Shown here piece after piece: positions 1 through 8,332 of a DNA stretch of 41,730 nucleotides. Within the stretch, counting starts at the first letter, position 1. Each line of letters starts with the position of its first letter. Source of the DNA: Flavobacteriaceae bacterium (GTDB taxonomy: Bacteria > Bacteroidota > Bacteroidia > Flavobacteriales > Flavobacteriaceae); NCBI GenBank assembly GCA_002707745.1, contig PANU01000033.1, positions 1 through 41,730 on the forward strand, in the 5' to 3' direction. Below the pieces are notes generated by a model. The model had not been told where the DNA came from, did no database searches, and worked only from the letters and a program-made list of their open reading frames with translations. The translations under genes were made by a program, and so were the position numbers.

Positions 1-2
1 GA

Positions 3-914
3 ATTGGTGAAAGACGCTATGTTGAAAACCACTTAAACACTTCGGACATTGCATTTTTTGCTGCTCAAAAGGCCATAGAAAATTCACAGGTTAACCAAGA
101 GGAATTGGATTATATTATTGTTGGCCATAATTATGGCGATGTAAAACACAATTCCCCGCAAAGCGACAATGTTCCAAGCCTGGGTACCCGCGTAAAACAC
201 TTATTAAAAATTAAAAATCCTAACTGCGTAGCCTACGATCTAATGTTTGGGTGTCCGGGATGGGTAGAAAGCATGATTACTGCACACGCTTATATAAAAA
301 GTGGTATGGCAAAAAAATGCTTAGTTATTGGAGCCGAAGCATTATCCAGAGTGGTAGATCAACACGATCGCGACTCTATGATTTATAGTGATGGTGCAGG
401 CGCGACAATTGTAGAAGCTACAGACGATGATGACTCCAGTGGATTTCTAGCGCATAAAAGTGCCACCTACTCGTACGACGAGGCACACTTTATTTATTTT
501 GGCGAAAGCAATAACCAAGAACTAAGCGATGCCAGAAGGTATATAAAAATGTACGGTCGCAAAATTTATAATTTTGCTTTAAGTAATGTCCCGGAAGCCA
601 TGAAAGCGTGTTTAGACAAAAGCGGCATTCCGATTACCGAACTTAAAAAAGTGTTTATACATCAGGCCAACGAAAAGATGGACGAAGCAATTATAGAGCG
701 GTTTTACAAATTATATAGTATGCAAGCCCCAAAAGGGGTAATGCCCATGACTATTAATAAGCTTGGAAACTCCAGTGTGGCTACGGTCCCCACCTTGTAC
801 GATCTGGTTCTTCACGGTAAAATGGAAGGACAAAGTATCTCTAAAGGAGATGTGGTGATGTTTGCCAGTGTTGGTGCAGGGATGAATATTAATGCCATTG
901 TATACCGCGTTTAA
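3..914 (+). CDS. 3-oxoacyl-ACP synthase III family protein (5'-truncated by window)
   Basis: A thiolase-fold ketoacyl-ACP synthase of the FabH/KAS III type, which condenses an acyl-CoA or acyl starter with malonyl-ACP. The reading frame is open from base 3, so the N-terminus (roughly 30-50 residues by comparison with the usual family length) lies outside the window. Counting from base 3, the nucleophile is Cys ~83 in GCPGW, the catalytic His is ~220 in FIHQAN, and the Asn is ~256 in LGNSS, so the Cys-His-Asn triad is complete. The C-terminus ends on the family-typical GAGMNINAIVYR. A methyltransferase and a glycosyltransferase follow, so it may serve a specialised lipid or envelope pathway rather than housekeeping fatty acid initiation; that is inference. 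The family is near certain, the exact substrate unknown. Confidence 0.9.
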   Translation: MGERRYVENHLNTSDIAFFAAQKAIENSQVNQEELDYIIVGHNYGDVKHNSPQSDNVPSLGTRVKHLLKIKNPNCVAYDLMFGCPGWVESMITAHAYIKSGMAKKCLVIGAEALSRVVDQHDRDSMIYSDGAGATIVEATDDDDSSGFLAHKSATYSYDEAHFIYFGESNNQELSDARRYIKMYGRKIYNFALSNVPEAMKACLDKSGIPITELKKVFIHQANEKMDEAIIERFYKLYSMQAPKGVMPMTINKLGNSSVATVPTLYDLVLHGKMEGQSISKGDVVMFASVGAGMNINAIVYRV

Positions 915-968
915 TCATTTAAATTTTCAAATTCATTTTTTTTGATTTTGTTTTCAATTTAAGCAGTT

Positions 969-1493
969 ATGTACGAAGGTAAATTTCCCAAAAAACGGTA
1001 TAAACATACCCTTCAATTTTTAAAGGAACACGTAACTATCAATCAAACTATTTTAGATTTAGGAGTTCCAAATCCCTTTACTGAAATCATGAAGGCCGAA
1101 GGCTATTCAGTAAAAAACACTCAAGGCGAAGATCTGGATTTAATAACCCATTGCGTACAAAATGATGACTTTGACGTACTCACTGCGTTTGAAATCTTTG
1201 AACATCTGGTGAGCCCGTTTAATATATTAAACGATTGTAAAGCAACTAAATTAGTAGCTTCGGTACCTTTAAAATTATGGTTTGCGTCCGCCTATAAAAG
1301 TGAAACAGATGATTGGGACCGTCACTACCATGAGTTTGAAGACTGGCAGTTTGATTGGTTGCTGGAAAAAGCTGGATGGATTATCAAGAAACGAGAAAAA
1401 TTTACACATCCGGTTAAAAAAATTGGGTTTCGCCCTATTCTAAGAAGATTCACACCAAGATATTATCTGGTGTATGCTGAAAGAGCTAAATGA
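969..1493 (+). CDS. Small class I SAM-dependent methyltransferase-like protein
   Basis: A 174-aa protein that looks like a compact class I methyltransferase. ILDLGVP near residue 30 occupies the SAM-binding loop, though the usual DxGxGxG is degenerate. FEIFEHL near residue 75 resembles the post-motif II FDvIEHl segment of UbiG/Methyltransf_11-type enzymes. The C-terminal half is basic and aromatic (HYHEFEDWQFDWLLEKAGW), like methyltransferases that act on lipids or sugars. Its stop overlaps the start of the downstream glycosyltransferase by four bases (ATGA), so the two are translationally coupled and probably act on the same envelope substrate. The glycine-poor SAM motif makes activity less certain than the fold. 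Confidence 0.7.
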   Translation: MYEGKFPKKRYKHTLQFLKEHVTINQTILDLGVPNPFTEIMKAEGYSVKNTQGEDLDLITHCVQNDDFDVLTAFEIFEHLVSPFNILNDCKATKLVASVPLKLWFASAYKSETDDWDRHYHEFEDWQFDWLLEKAGWIIKKREKFTHPVKKIGFRPILRRFTPRYYLVYAERAK

Positions 1494-2338
1494 ATATTCA
1501 AATAATCATACCTGCACATAACGAAGAAGCGTTTTTAGCGCAAACTTTAAAGTCGTTGGTAGTACAAACGCTTCAACCAAAAAAAATTGTAATAGTAAAT
1601 GATGGGTCTAAAGATGACACACAGCAAATTATTGATTTATTTTCTGAAAAATATAGCTTTATTACTTCTGTTGCAAGCAACGCTATGTCCAAACACGAAC
1701 CAGGAAGCAAAGTAATAAATGCTTTTTATAAAGGTTACGAAATACTTGATCATTCTTATGATGTGATTTGCAAGTTTGATGCAGACCTTATTTTTCCAAA
1801 AAATTATTTAGAAAAAATATCTGAACTCTTCCAAAAAGACTCAAAAACAGGGATGGCTGGTGGTTTTTGTACTATCGATAAAAACGGACATTGGGAGTTA
1901 GAAAATCTAACAAATAAAGATCATATTCGCGGTGCTTTAAAAGCTTATAGAAAAAATTGTTTTACAGAAATAGGAGGTCTAAAAAATACTATGGGCTGGG
2001 ACACTGTGGACGAACTTCTGGCGCAATATCACGGATGGAAGGTTGTCACAGACCAAACATTGCGCGTAAAACACCTGAAACCCACAGGTGCCACCTACAC
2101 AAAAGCCGCTAAATACAAACAGGGCGAAGCATTTTATAAAATGCGCTATGGATGGGTACTTACCCAGATTGCCGCTATTAAACTGGCACAGAAAAAAAAG
2201 AGTCTCAGCTTTTATTACAACTGCATGCAGGGTTATATAAAGGCAAAAAAAGGCAAGACACCTTTTATCGTTACTAAGGAAGAAGGGGAGTTTATCCGTA
2301 AGCTTCGCTGGAAAAAGATCAAGGAAAAGTTGTTTTAA
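1490..2338 (+). CDS. Family 2 glycosyltransferase
   Basis: A 282-aa GT-A fold glycosyltransferase. The N-terminus reads IIIPAHNEE (residues ~4-12) followed by VNDGSKDDT (~36-44), the classical nucleotide-sugar binding start of GT2 enzymes. FDADLIFP near residue 97 is the metal-binding DxD segment. GWDTVDELL near residue 165 matches the position of the acceptor/catalytic ED region. No membrane-spanning segment is obvious, although the C-terminus is strongly basic and could associate with the membrane. It overlaps the upstream methyltransferase by four bases. The likely role is transfer of a sugar onto a lipid or envelope polymer; donor and acceptor cannot be read from the sequence. Confidence 0.88.
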   Translation: MNIQIIIPAHNEEAFLAQTLKSLVVQTLQPKKIVIVNDGSKDDTQQIIDLFSEKYSFITSVASNAMSKHEPGSKVINAFYKGYEILDHSYDVICKFDADLIFPKNYLEKISELFQKDSKTGMAGGFCTIDKNGHWELENLTNKDHIRGALKAYRKNCFTEIGGLKNTMGWDTVDELLAQYHGWKVVTDQTLRVKHLKPTGATYTKAAKYKQGEAFYKMRYGWVLTQIAAIKLAQKKKSLSFYYNCMQGYIKAKKGKTPFIVTKEEGEFIRKLRWKKIKEKLF

Positions 2339-2409
2339 TACATCTTAACCTTTTTATAGCATTTCACAATTTCCTAATGTGTATTTTTGAAACTCTTAAG
2401 TTAATTTGT

Positions 2410-3486
2410 ATGCCTTCACATTTTATTAAAACCTTAACATGCCTAACAATTTGCACTTTTAGCGTTGCACTAATTACGGCTCAAACCAATAAAAAACCTA
2501 AAAATATCATTCTGCTCGTAGGTGATGGTATGGGACTAAGTGAAATTTCGTCCAGCCTTTATTTTAATGACAAGCCTTCTAATTTTTTACGTTTTAATAC
2601 CGTGGGCTTAAGCATGACCTCTTCTTCAAAAGAACTGATTACAGATTCTGCAGCTGGTGCCACCGCCTTTGCAGTTGGCATAAAAACATATAACGGCGCT
2701 ATAGGGTTAGACGAAAATATGAATCCCTCCGAAACAATTGTAGAACACATTGCTAAAACCGGTATCGCATCGGGATTGGTGGTCACCTCTTCTGTAGTAC
2801 ACGCTACTCCTGCTTCGTTTTATGCACATCAGGAATCACGTAGAATGTATGATGAAATTGCAGTAGACCTGGTTCATAGCAAACTTGATTTTTTTGCAGG
2901 AGGTGGACTTCAGTTTTTTCAAAACAGAATTGATGGCCAGGACCTCCTTCAGCAATTAAAAGATAGAAATTACGAAGTGCATACCGATGTACTTCCTCAG
3001 AAAATTTCAGAAAAAAAACAAGCCATTTTACTTGCACCAAACGGCATGCCAAAAATGTCGGAAAACCGGGGAAACTTTTTGACCAATGCCACTATGCTCG
3101 CAATTGGCCACCTTTCAAAAAACAAAGAGGGGTTCTTCTTATTAGTAGAAGGCTCCCAAATAGATTGGGGTGGTCATGACAACGATGCGGAGTATTTAAT
3201 AAATGAAATTATAGACTTTGACAAAACCATTGGCGCGGTACTGGATTTTGCTAAAAATAACGGTGAAACACTTGTAATTGTCACGGCCGATCACGAAACC
3301 GGAGGCTTTAGCCTTAGTGCAGACGGAATTAATTACAATAAAATTATTGCCTCTTTCGCAACAACTGGACATACCGCCACTATGGTTCCTGTTTTTGCCC
3401 AGGGACCAGGAGAACATTTGTTTGGGGGTATCTACCAAAACACAAACATTTACACCCTTATGAAACAACTGTTTGATCAAAAGTAA
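2410..3486 (+). CDS. Secreted alkaline phosphatase
   Basis: A PhoA-superfamily alkaline phosphatase that hydrolyses phosphomonoesters in the periplasm. The metal-site motif VGDGMG lies just after the signal peptide. The phosphorylated serine is in ITDSAAGATAFAVG. Later metal ligands are in GGHDND and TADHETGG. I chose ATG 2410 over an ATG at 2377 because it gives a clean signal peptide (MPSHFIKTLTCLTICTFS... ending near ALITAQ) and a 358-aa protein. That is compact compared with E. coli PhoA (about 470) but usual for the short bacterial forms. It is probably transcribed alone or from a read-through of the upstream pair. No phosphate-regulation site is visible. Confidence 0.9.
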   Translation: MPSHFIKTLTCLTICTFSVALITAQTNKKPKNIILLVGDGMGLSEISSSLYFNDKPSNFLRFNTVGLSMTSSSKELITDSAAGATAFAVGIKTYNGAIGLDENMNPSETIVEHIAKTGIASGLVVTSSVVHATPASFYAHQESRRMYDEIAVDLVHSKLDFFAGGGLQFFQNRIDGQDLLQQLKDRNYEVHTDVLPQKISEKKQAILLAPNGMPKMSENRGNFLTNATMLAIGHLSKNKEGFFLLVEGSQIDWGGHDNDAEYLINEIIDFDKTIGAVLDFAKNNGETLVIVTADHETGGFSLSADGINYNKIIASFATTGHTATMVPVFAQGPGEHLFGGIYQNTNIYTLMKQLFDQK

Positions 3487-3544
3487 ACACATTACCATCC
3501 TCTAAAAATTATTTAATTAGTACCTTAGCGACACTATTACAACT

Positions 3545-4282
3545 ATGGCATACCTAGAAGATATTGGTTCTTATTTTTTAATGCTGAAACGCACCTTTGG
3601 GAGTTTCACCAAACGTTCGGTACTCAAAGAACTCATCTTTAAAGAAATAGACGACCTTATAATTGGGTCCCTGGGTATTGTAGTATTTATCTCTTTTTTC
3701 GTTGGCGGGGTAATTGCCATACAAACAGCACTTAATGTAGACAACCCCATTATCCCAAAATCCCTTATTGGTTACGCCACAAGGCAGTCTATAATTTTAG
3801 AATTTGCGCCAACGTTTATGAGTATCATTATGGCCGGTAAAGTAGGGTCTTTTATTACTTCCAGTATTGGCTCTATGCGGGTTACCGAACAAATTGATGC
3901 CCTGGAAGTTATGGGTATTAACTCGCTTAACTATTTGGTTTTTCCAAAAATAGTTGCCTTAATGTTTTTTCCCTTTGTGATTGCACTTTCTATGTTTATA
4001 GGGATTACAGGAGGTTTGCTGGCCGGGGTGTATGGTGGTTTTACAACCTACACAGATTTTACAACAGGACTACAGGATAGTTTTGACTCCTTTCATTTAG
4101 TATATGCTTTTATTAAAACATTTGTGTTTGCCTTTATTTTGGCAACGGTACCTTCCTGGCAAGGATATTATATGAAAGGTGGCGCACTGGAAGTGGGAAA
4201 AGCGAGTACCAACTCCTTTGTCTGGACCAGTGTACTCATTATATTGTTCAATTTTATTATCACTCAACTCCTACTTAGCTAA
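3545..4282 (+). CDS. MlaE/YrbE-family ABC transporter permease
   Basis: A 245-aa inner-membrane permease of the MlaE (DUF140) family, which with an ATPase and an MCE-type lipid-binding partner moves phospholipids between the membranes. Visible features are an amphipathic N-terminus, then 5-6 hydrophobic segments. The family hallmark around residues 80-125 is present: FAPTFMSIIMAGKVGSFITS with SMRVTEQIDALEVMG. The ATPase gene follows with a one-base overlap (TAATG). No MCE protein is encoded in this window, so the substrate-binding subunit must be elsewhere or replaced. A TACCTTAG box at 3521 is one base from the Bacteroidota -7 consensus and could be its promoter. Confidence 0.9.
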   Translation: MAYLEDIGSYFLMLKRTFGSFTKRSVLKELIFKEIDDLIIGSLGIVVFISFFVGGVIAIQTALNVDNPIIPKSLIGYATRQSIILEFAPTFMSIIMAGKVGSFITSSIGSMRVTEQIDALEVMGINSLNYLVFPKIVALMFFPFVIALSMFIGITGGLLAGVYGGFTTYTDFTTGLQDSFDSFHLVYAFIKTFVFAFILATVPSWQGYYMKGGALEVGKASTNSFVWTSVLIILFNFIITQLLLS

Positions 4283-5046
4283 TGATAACAGTTGAAAACA
4301 TAAAGAAGCGTTTTGGTGACGAAGAAATATTAAAAGGGATTTCTACGGTATTCGAAAAAGGAAAAACCAATTTAATTATTGGTCAAAGTGGAAGCGGAAA
4401 AACAGTGATGCTAAAATGCCTGTTAGGGCTTTTTAAACCCGAAGAAGGCCTTATTTATTATGAAAATGAAGCCATCCAAAACATGGATGATGAGCAACAA
4501 AGAAATTTGCGGGAAGAAATAGGGATGCTTTTTCAAGGCGGTGCCCTGTTCGATTCTATGACCATTGAAGAAAATGTGATGTTTCCACTTCGTATGTTTT
4601 CCAGGCAAAAAAAATCTGAAATGCTCGAACGGGTCAATGAAGTTTTGGAGCGGGTAAATCTAGGAGGGGTTAATAAAAAATATCCTTCGGAAATTTCGGG
4701 CGGAATGCAAAAAAGAGTTTCTATTGCACGGGCTATTGTAAACAAACCCAAGTATTTGTTTTGCGATGAACCTAACTCAGGATTAGACCCAAAAACCGCC
4801 ACAGTTATCGACAACCTTATCCAGGAAATAACACACGAAAACGATATTACAACCGTGGTAGTAACACACGATATGAACTCGGTGATGGAAATTGGAGAAA
4901 ATATTGTGTTCTTAAAAAATGGAGTCCTGGTCTGGCAGGGAAGCAACAAAGAAATTTTTAGTACCGACAATCAGGACGTTACAGATTTTGTGTATTCTTC
5001 AGATTTATTCAAGAAAATTCGGGATATTCAGATAAAAGAGCAGTAA
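4282..5046 (+). CDS. MlaF-like ABC transporter ATP-binding protein
   Basis: A 254-aa ABC ATPase that would power the preceding permease. Walker A is GQSGSGKT near residue 35, the Q-loop is FQGGALFDSMT (~88), and the ABC signature is SGGMQKR (~140). Walker B is YLFCDEPNSGLDP (~160) and the switch histidine is in VVTHDM (~195). The Q-loop wording GALFDS and the signature SGGMQKRV are typical of the MlaF/retrograde lipid transporter group. It overlaps the permease by one base, so they are one transcription unit. The C-terminal ~45 residues extend past the core ATPase. Assignment to the Mla-like family is firm; direction and identity of the lipid are not visible. Confidence 0.92.
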   Translation: MITVENIKKRFGDEEILKGISTVFEKGKTNLIIGQSGSGKTVMLKCLLGLFKPEEGLIYYENEAIQNMDDEQQRNLREEIGMLFQGGALFDSMTIEENVMFPLRMFSRQKKSEMLERVNEVLERVNLGGVNKKYPSEISGGMQKRVSIARAIVNKPKYLFCDEPNSGLDPKTATVIDNLIQEITHENDITTVVVTHDMNSVMEIGENIVFLKNGVLVWQGSNKEIFSTDNQDVTDFVYSSDLFKKIRDIQIKEQ

Positions 5047-5117
5047 TTTCTTCATCCACAGGTTGTATTGTACACAAAATTAAGTTATTTTTAACGACTT
5101 TATTAAATTCTTACTTT

Positions 5118-6740
5118 ATGAAAAAAATTATATGCTTATCACTTGCATTTGCCTGTGGTCTTGGAATGGTAGCTCAACAAGTGAGTTTTACCACTCAAAA
5201 CGGATTGATTGGAAACTACGACGATTCCACTGAAATTGCCGCAGATGTTAACAATGATTATCTGGATGACTATGTTCGTATATCCTCTGGCGGTATTGGA
5301 ATAGATTACCAACAACCCGATGGGACTTTTATTTCAACCATGATTGCTATGCCTATCGAAAATGTACCCAACTGGAGTGTTGCTGTGGGAGACCTGGACG
5401 AGAATGGCTATAACGATATGGTTTTAGGTAACGGACAACGCGTATCATTTTTAATGGCAAATGAAGACGGAACAGCGTATTCCGAAACCCCATTTCCACA
5501 ATATATTTTCTCACAACGCACTACTTTTGCCGATATAGATAACGATGGAGACCTGGATGCTTTTGTTTGTCACGATGTAGATTTAAGCCACCCCTACCGA
5601 AATGATGGTAGCGGAAACATGACGTTGGATCAAAGCCTCATCCAGACGATTGATGCCCCGGGTAATTATGCTGCCATTTGGGTAGATTACGATAATGATG
5701 GTGACCAGGATATGTACTTAACAAAGTGTAGAGGAGGCCAACCTGTAGGTGCCTTTGAAAACGAAAATGCCATGTATACAAACAATGGAGACGGAACTTT
5801 CACAGAAAATGCACTGGAAATAGGCCTACAGGATGCAGATCGCTCCTGGGCAACTGTTTTTGAAGACTTTGACAACGATGGAGATTTTGATGCTTTTGTT
5901 GTAAACCACCTAGCACAGAATAATTTCTACGAAAATGACGGTACAGGTAACTTTACAAATATCATTCAAACCACCGGAATTAACCCAACCGATCTTGGAT
6001 CATGGGAAAACCTTGCAGCCGATTTCAACAATGACGGCTATATGGATATTTTGAGTGAAATGTCGAAAGAATTATATCTGGGTAATGGAGACTTAACCTT
6101 TACAGGACAGGATCTTCCTTTTGACGAAGGAGGAATTGGCGATTTTAACGGCGATGGTTTTTTAGATGTTGTTAATAACGGTAACCTATACATAAACGAT
6201 GGTAACAACATAAACAACTACGTTAAGATTGGTCTTAAAGGTGTTGAGAGCAATTCGAACGGGATTGGTGCACGTATTAAGATTGAAGGTGCCTGGGGTA
6301 CACAAATGCGAGAAGTTAGATCCGGACAAGGCTTTAGACACATGAATTCTCTTGTAGCTCATTTTGGACTGGGACCTGCTACAGCAATCGACAAGATTAT
6401 TATTGAGTGGCCTTCTGGCATTATAGATGAAATTATAGATCCAGACATAAACGCGCAACATATTTATGTTGAAGGACAAAACCCAGTTTTAGGCATAAAC
6501 GATGTACAAGTTACTGGTATCAGCTTGTTTCCAAATCCTACTGCAGACAAATTAAATTTCTCAGTTCAAGGAATGAGTGACACACTAGTTACTATAGTAG
6601 ATATGAATGGTAAATTAGTATTAAACACCAGTGTTTCTAACACCAACAGCATTGATGTTTCTACCTTAAAAACCGGAGTTTACTTCGCACAATTTGAGGT
6701 TGACAAAAAACAGCTTAGCTATAAGTTTATAAAAAAATAG
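5118..6740 (+). CDS. Secreted FG-GAP/ASPIC repeat protein with type IX sorting domain
   Basis: A 540-aa extracellular protein. It has a signal peptide (MKKIICLSLAFACGLGMVAQ), then repeated FG-GAP/VCBS-type calcium-loop units such as DNDGDLDAF, DYDNDGDQDMY, DFDNDGDFDAF and DFNNDGYMDIL between residues ~75 and 360. An ASPIC/UnbV-type domain (NGIGARIKIEG...RSGQGF...HFGLG) follows at ~375-450. The last ~75 residues are a type A type IX secretion C-terminal domain, with FPNPTADKLNF, VDMNGKLV, GVYFAQFE and a basic KFIKK end. Such proteins form a beta-propeller and cross the outer membrane through the T9SS, where PorU removes the tail. porU and porV lie 9 kb away in this same window. The natural ligand is unknown. 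Confidence 0.9.
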   Translation: MKKIICLSLAFACGLGMVAQQVSFTTQNGLIGNYDDSTEIAADVNNDYLDDYVRISSGGIGIDYQQPDGTFISTMIAMPIENVPNWSVAVGDLDENGYNDMVLGNGQRVSFLMANEDGTAYSETPFPQYIFSQRTTFADIDNDGDLDAFVCHDVDLSHPYRNDGSGNMTLDQSLIQTIDAPGNYAAIWVDYDNDGDQDMYLTKCRGGQPVGAFENENAMYTNNGDGTFTENALEIGLQDADRSWATVFEDFDNDGDFDAFVVNHLAQNNFYENDGTGNFTNIIQTTGINPTDLGSWENLAADFNNDGYMDILSEMSKELYLGNGDLTFTGQDLPFDEGGIGDFNGDGFLDVVNNGNLYINDGNNINNYVKIGLKGVESNSNGIGARIKIEGAWGTQMREVRSGQGFRHMNSLVAHFGLGPATAIDKIIIEWPSGIIDEIIDPDINAQHIYVEGQNPVLGINDVQVTGISLFPNPTADKLNFSVQGMSDTLVTIVDMNGKLVLNTSVSNTNSIDVSTLKTGVYFAQFEVDKKQLSYKFIKK

Positions 6741-6797
6741 CTAATTAAGAATAGTAAAGAAAAAGAGGCTGTCTTAAAAGTGTCAAAATCCTGAATT

Positions 6798-6821
6798 TGT
6801 CACATGGAGCCTGTCGAAATG
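6798..6821 (+). repeat. Dispersed repeat copy (TGTCACA..GAGC..GTCGAA family)
   Basis: Reads TGTCACATGGAGC followed by CTGTCGAAATG. It aligns with only a few differences to the copy in hsdS at 33574-33598, and in inverse orientation to 6846-6867. Short repeats of this kind, with a TGTCA...GTCGAAG core, are familiar as scattered intergenic elements in flavobacterial genomes (from memory, not checked here). Confidence 0.7.
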
Positions 6822-6845
6822 TATTGGTTATCAATACTATTAAAA

Positions 6846-6867
6846 CTTCGACAAGCTCAGTTTGACA
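6846..6867 (-). repeat. Dispersed repeat copy, inverted
   Basis: Plus strand reads CTTCGACAAGCTCAG then TTTGACA. Its complement, TGTCAAACTGAGC...GTCGAAG, is the same repeat family as 6798-6821 and 33574-33598. Together with the first copy it forms an inner hairpin within the larger inverted repeat. Confidence 0.7.
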
Positions 6868-6901
6868 ATATGAGTACACTTTTTAGACAGCCTCTTTTTT
6901 A

Positions 6902-8332
6902 TTAGCGCTCTTCGACAGCAAGCGTATCTAAGTTTAGCCGCAGCTTAAGTATATTTCTCATCTTTTCCATATTGGAAGTCCGTTCCCGGCTGCGTACGGC
7001 TTTATCCCAGGTAACTGTAAAGACCGGTAGTGTATCTGTCTTTTCATAATTAGTAGAAACTCTTTTGGAGTAGGAAAACTGCTCAATGCCGTCAAACGTA
7101 ACCTGTAGTTCTTTACTAATAGCTTCAAATGGTATGTTATCTTTTACAGTAAGTTTTGCTATTTCATCTTCCAGAAAGGTAATGCGTTCATCTTTATCTC
7201 TAATTACCTGTTCGTTTTTTACGTAAAGATCTTCCAGGATACCAGCTTTTACTTCTCCCGAAAGTCTTTCAGCAAGTTCGCCAGAACGGTCTGAGCCCTG
7301 GTAAATCCGCAACGTCACCTCTTCTAATTTTTCAGTTTGTTTTAGTTGGTCCAGCCATTCATTAATTTTAGGCTGCGGGACTGGTTGTCCTATGAGATAC
7401 ACTTCAATCAGTTTTGTTTTATAATCCTGCGAAGATTTTACAACCTCGGCACCTTCGTATTTTATAATTTCTTTGACAAACTCTTTTGTCTTATTTTCAA
7501 AAACCTGTTCCTGCAGTAATTTATAAAACAAATACACACTGGGTACAATTACAATTACAGCTATCAAGGAAGCCATTTGCGCAATAAACCGCCTTCTTTT
7601 TGAATTGGCATAGCGAACCATTGGAAACCCCAGAATTTTAGATACAATAAAGGTGGATAACGCAATAAAAACGGCGTTAATAGAAAAAAGGTACAGCGCC
7701 CCTCCTGCATAATCTATATTGCCTACAGCCAGTCCATAGCCTACGGTACACAGTGGAGGCATAAGTGCTGTTGCAATAGCAACCCCAAAAATAACACTGG
7801 CAATAGTGCCGCTCTTTGTTTTAGCTACAATAAGTGCCAATCCGCCAAAAATGGCTACCAGCACATCCAAAATTGTTGGGTATGTGCGGGCAAGAAGCTC
7901 TGGTGTTTCTTCGGTTAGGGGGGAAATACTAAAATACAAAAAAGCCGTAAGCACACTAAGCGCTACCATAATCCCTAAATTAATAAGCGATTTTCGTAAT
8001 GTTTCCACGTCATTTATGGCTACCGAAAGACCAACCCCTACAATAGGTCCCATTAGGGGTGAAATAAGCATCGCCCCAATAACAACTGCCGTACTACTAA
8101 CATTTAACCCGATAGAGGCTACAAATATTGAAAATATTAATATCCATGCGGTGTGTCCCTTAAATGAAATATCCTTTTTAACGGCCTCAATGGTGGCATC
8201 CCTGTCGGTATCTTCGTGCAAATTAAAAAGACCCCGTATAAACTTAGCAAGCCCTTTCCAGGCATTTTTTTTATCCTGCTCAAATTCGGCTTCGTTTGGG
8301 GTGATGTGGTTCTTGTTTTCGGATGTACTCAT
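6902..8332 (-). CDS. DUF389 family integral membrane protein
   Basis: A 476-aa membrane protein of the DUF389/TIGR00341 group. The cytoplasmic N-terminus (~60 residues) is followed by about six hydrophobic segments between residues ~60 and 265. They contain the family-typical GAMLISPLMGPIVGVG and ATALMPPLCTVGYGLAVGN stretches. The C-terminal ~200 residues are soluble and rich in charged residues, with a likely coiled coil (ERITFLEDEIAKL). The start codon abuts the stop of manC exactly, with no intervening base, so the two genes are co-transcribed. Function is not established; the family is widespread in Bacteroidota and actinobacteria. Confidence 0.85.
   Translation of the reverse strand: MSTSENKNHITPNEAEFEQDKKNAWKGLAKFIRGLFNLHEDTDRDATIEAVKKDISFKGHTAWILIFSIFVASIGLNVSSTAVVIGAMLISPLMGPIVGVGLSVAINDVETLRKSLINLGIMVALSVLTAFLYFSISPLTEETPELLARTYPTILDVLVAIFGGLALIVAKTKSGTIASVIFGVAIATALMPPLCTVGYGLAVGNIDYAGGALYLFSINAVFIALSTFIVSKILGFPMVRYANSKRRRFIAQMASLIAVIVIVPSVYLFYKLLQEQVFENKTKEFVKEIIKYEGAEVVKSSQDYKTKLIEVYLIGQPVPQPKINEWLDQLKQTEKLEEVTLRIYQGSDRSGELAERLSGEVKAGILEDLYVKNEQVIRDKDERITFLEDEIAKLTVKDNIPFEAISKELQVTFDGIEQFSYSKRVSTNYEKTDTLPVFTVTWDKAVRSRERTSNMEKMRNILKLRLNLDTLAVEER

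Larger units (their letters stand above)
6760..6899. terminator. Bidirectional terminator: 140-bp inverted repeat with repeat-filled loop
   Basis: The left arm 6760-6783 and right arm 6876-6899 are 24-base complements with a single mismatch; the arm core is GAGGCTGTCT and the ends are A/T tracts. It lies between two convergent genes, right against the stop codon of the DUF389 gene (6902), so it can terminate transcription from both sides. The unusually long loop (about 90 bases) contains two inverted copies of a dispersed repeat (6798-6821 and 6846-6867), which suggests a normal hairpin that was invaded, or a small mobile element now used as a terminator. Confidence 0.8.

Noticed and set aside
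6760-6899. Insertion sequence remnant
   Set aside because: No transposase fragment or target duplication is visible; the region is too short and acts as a terminator by position.
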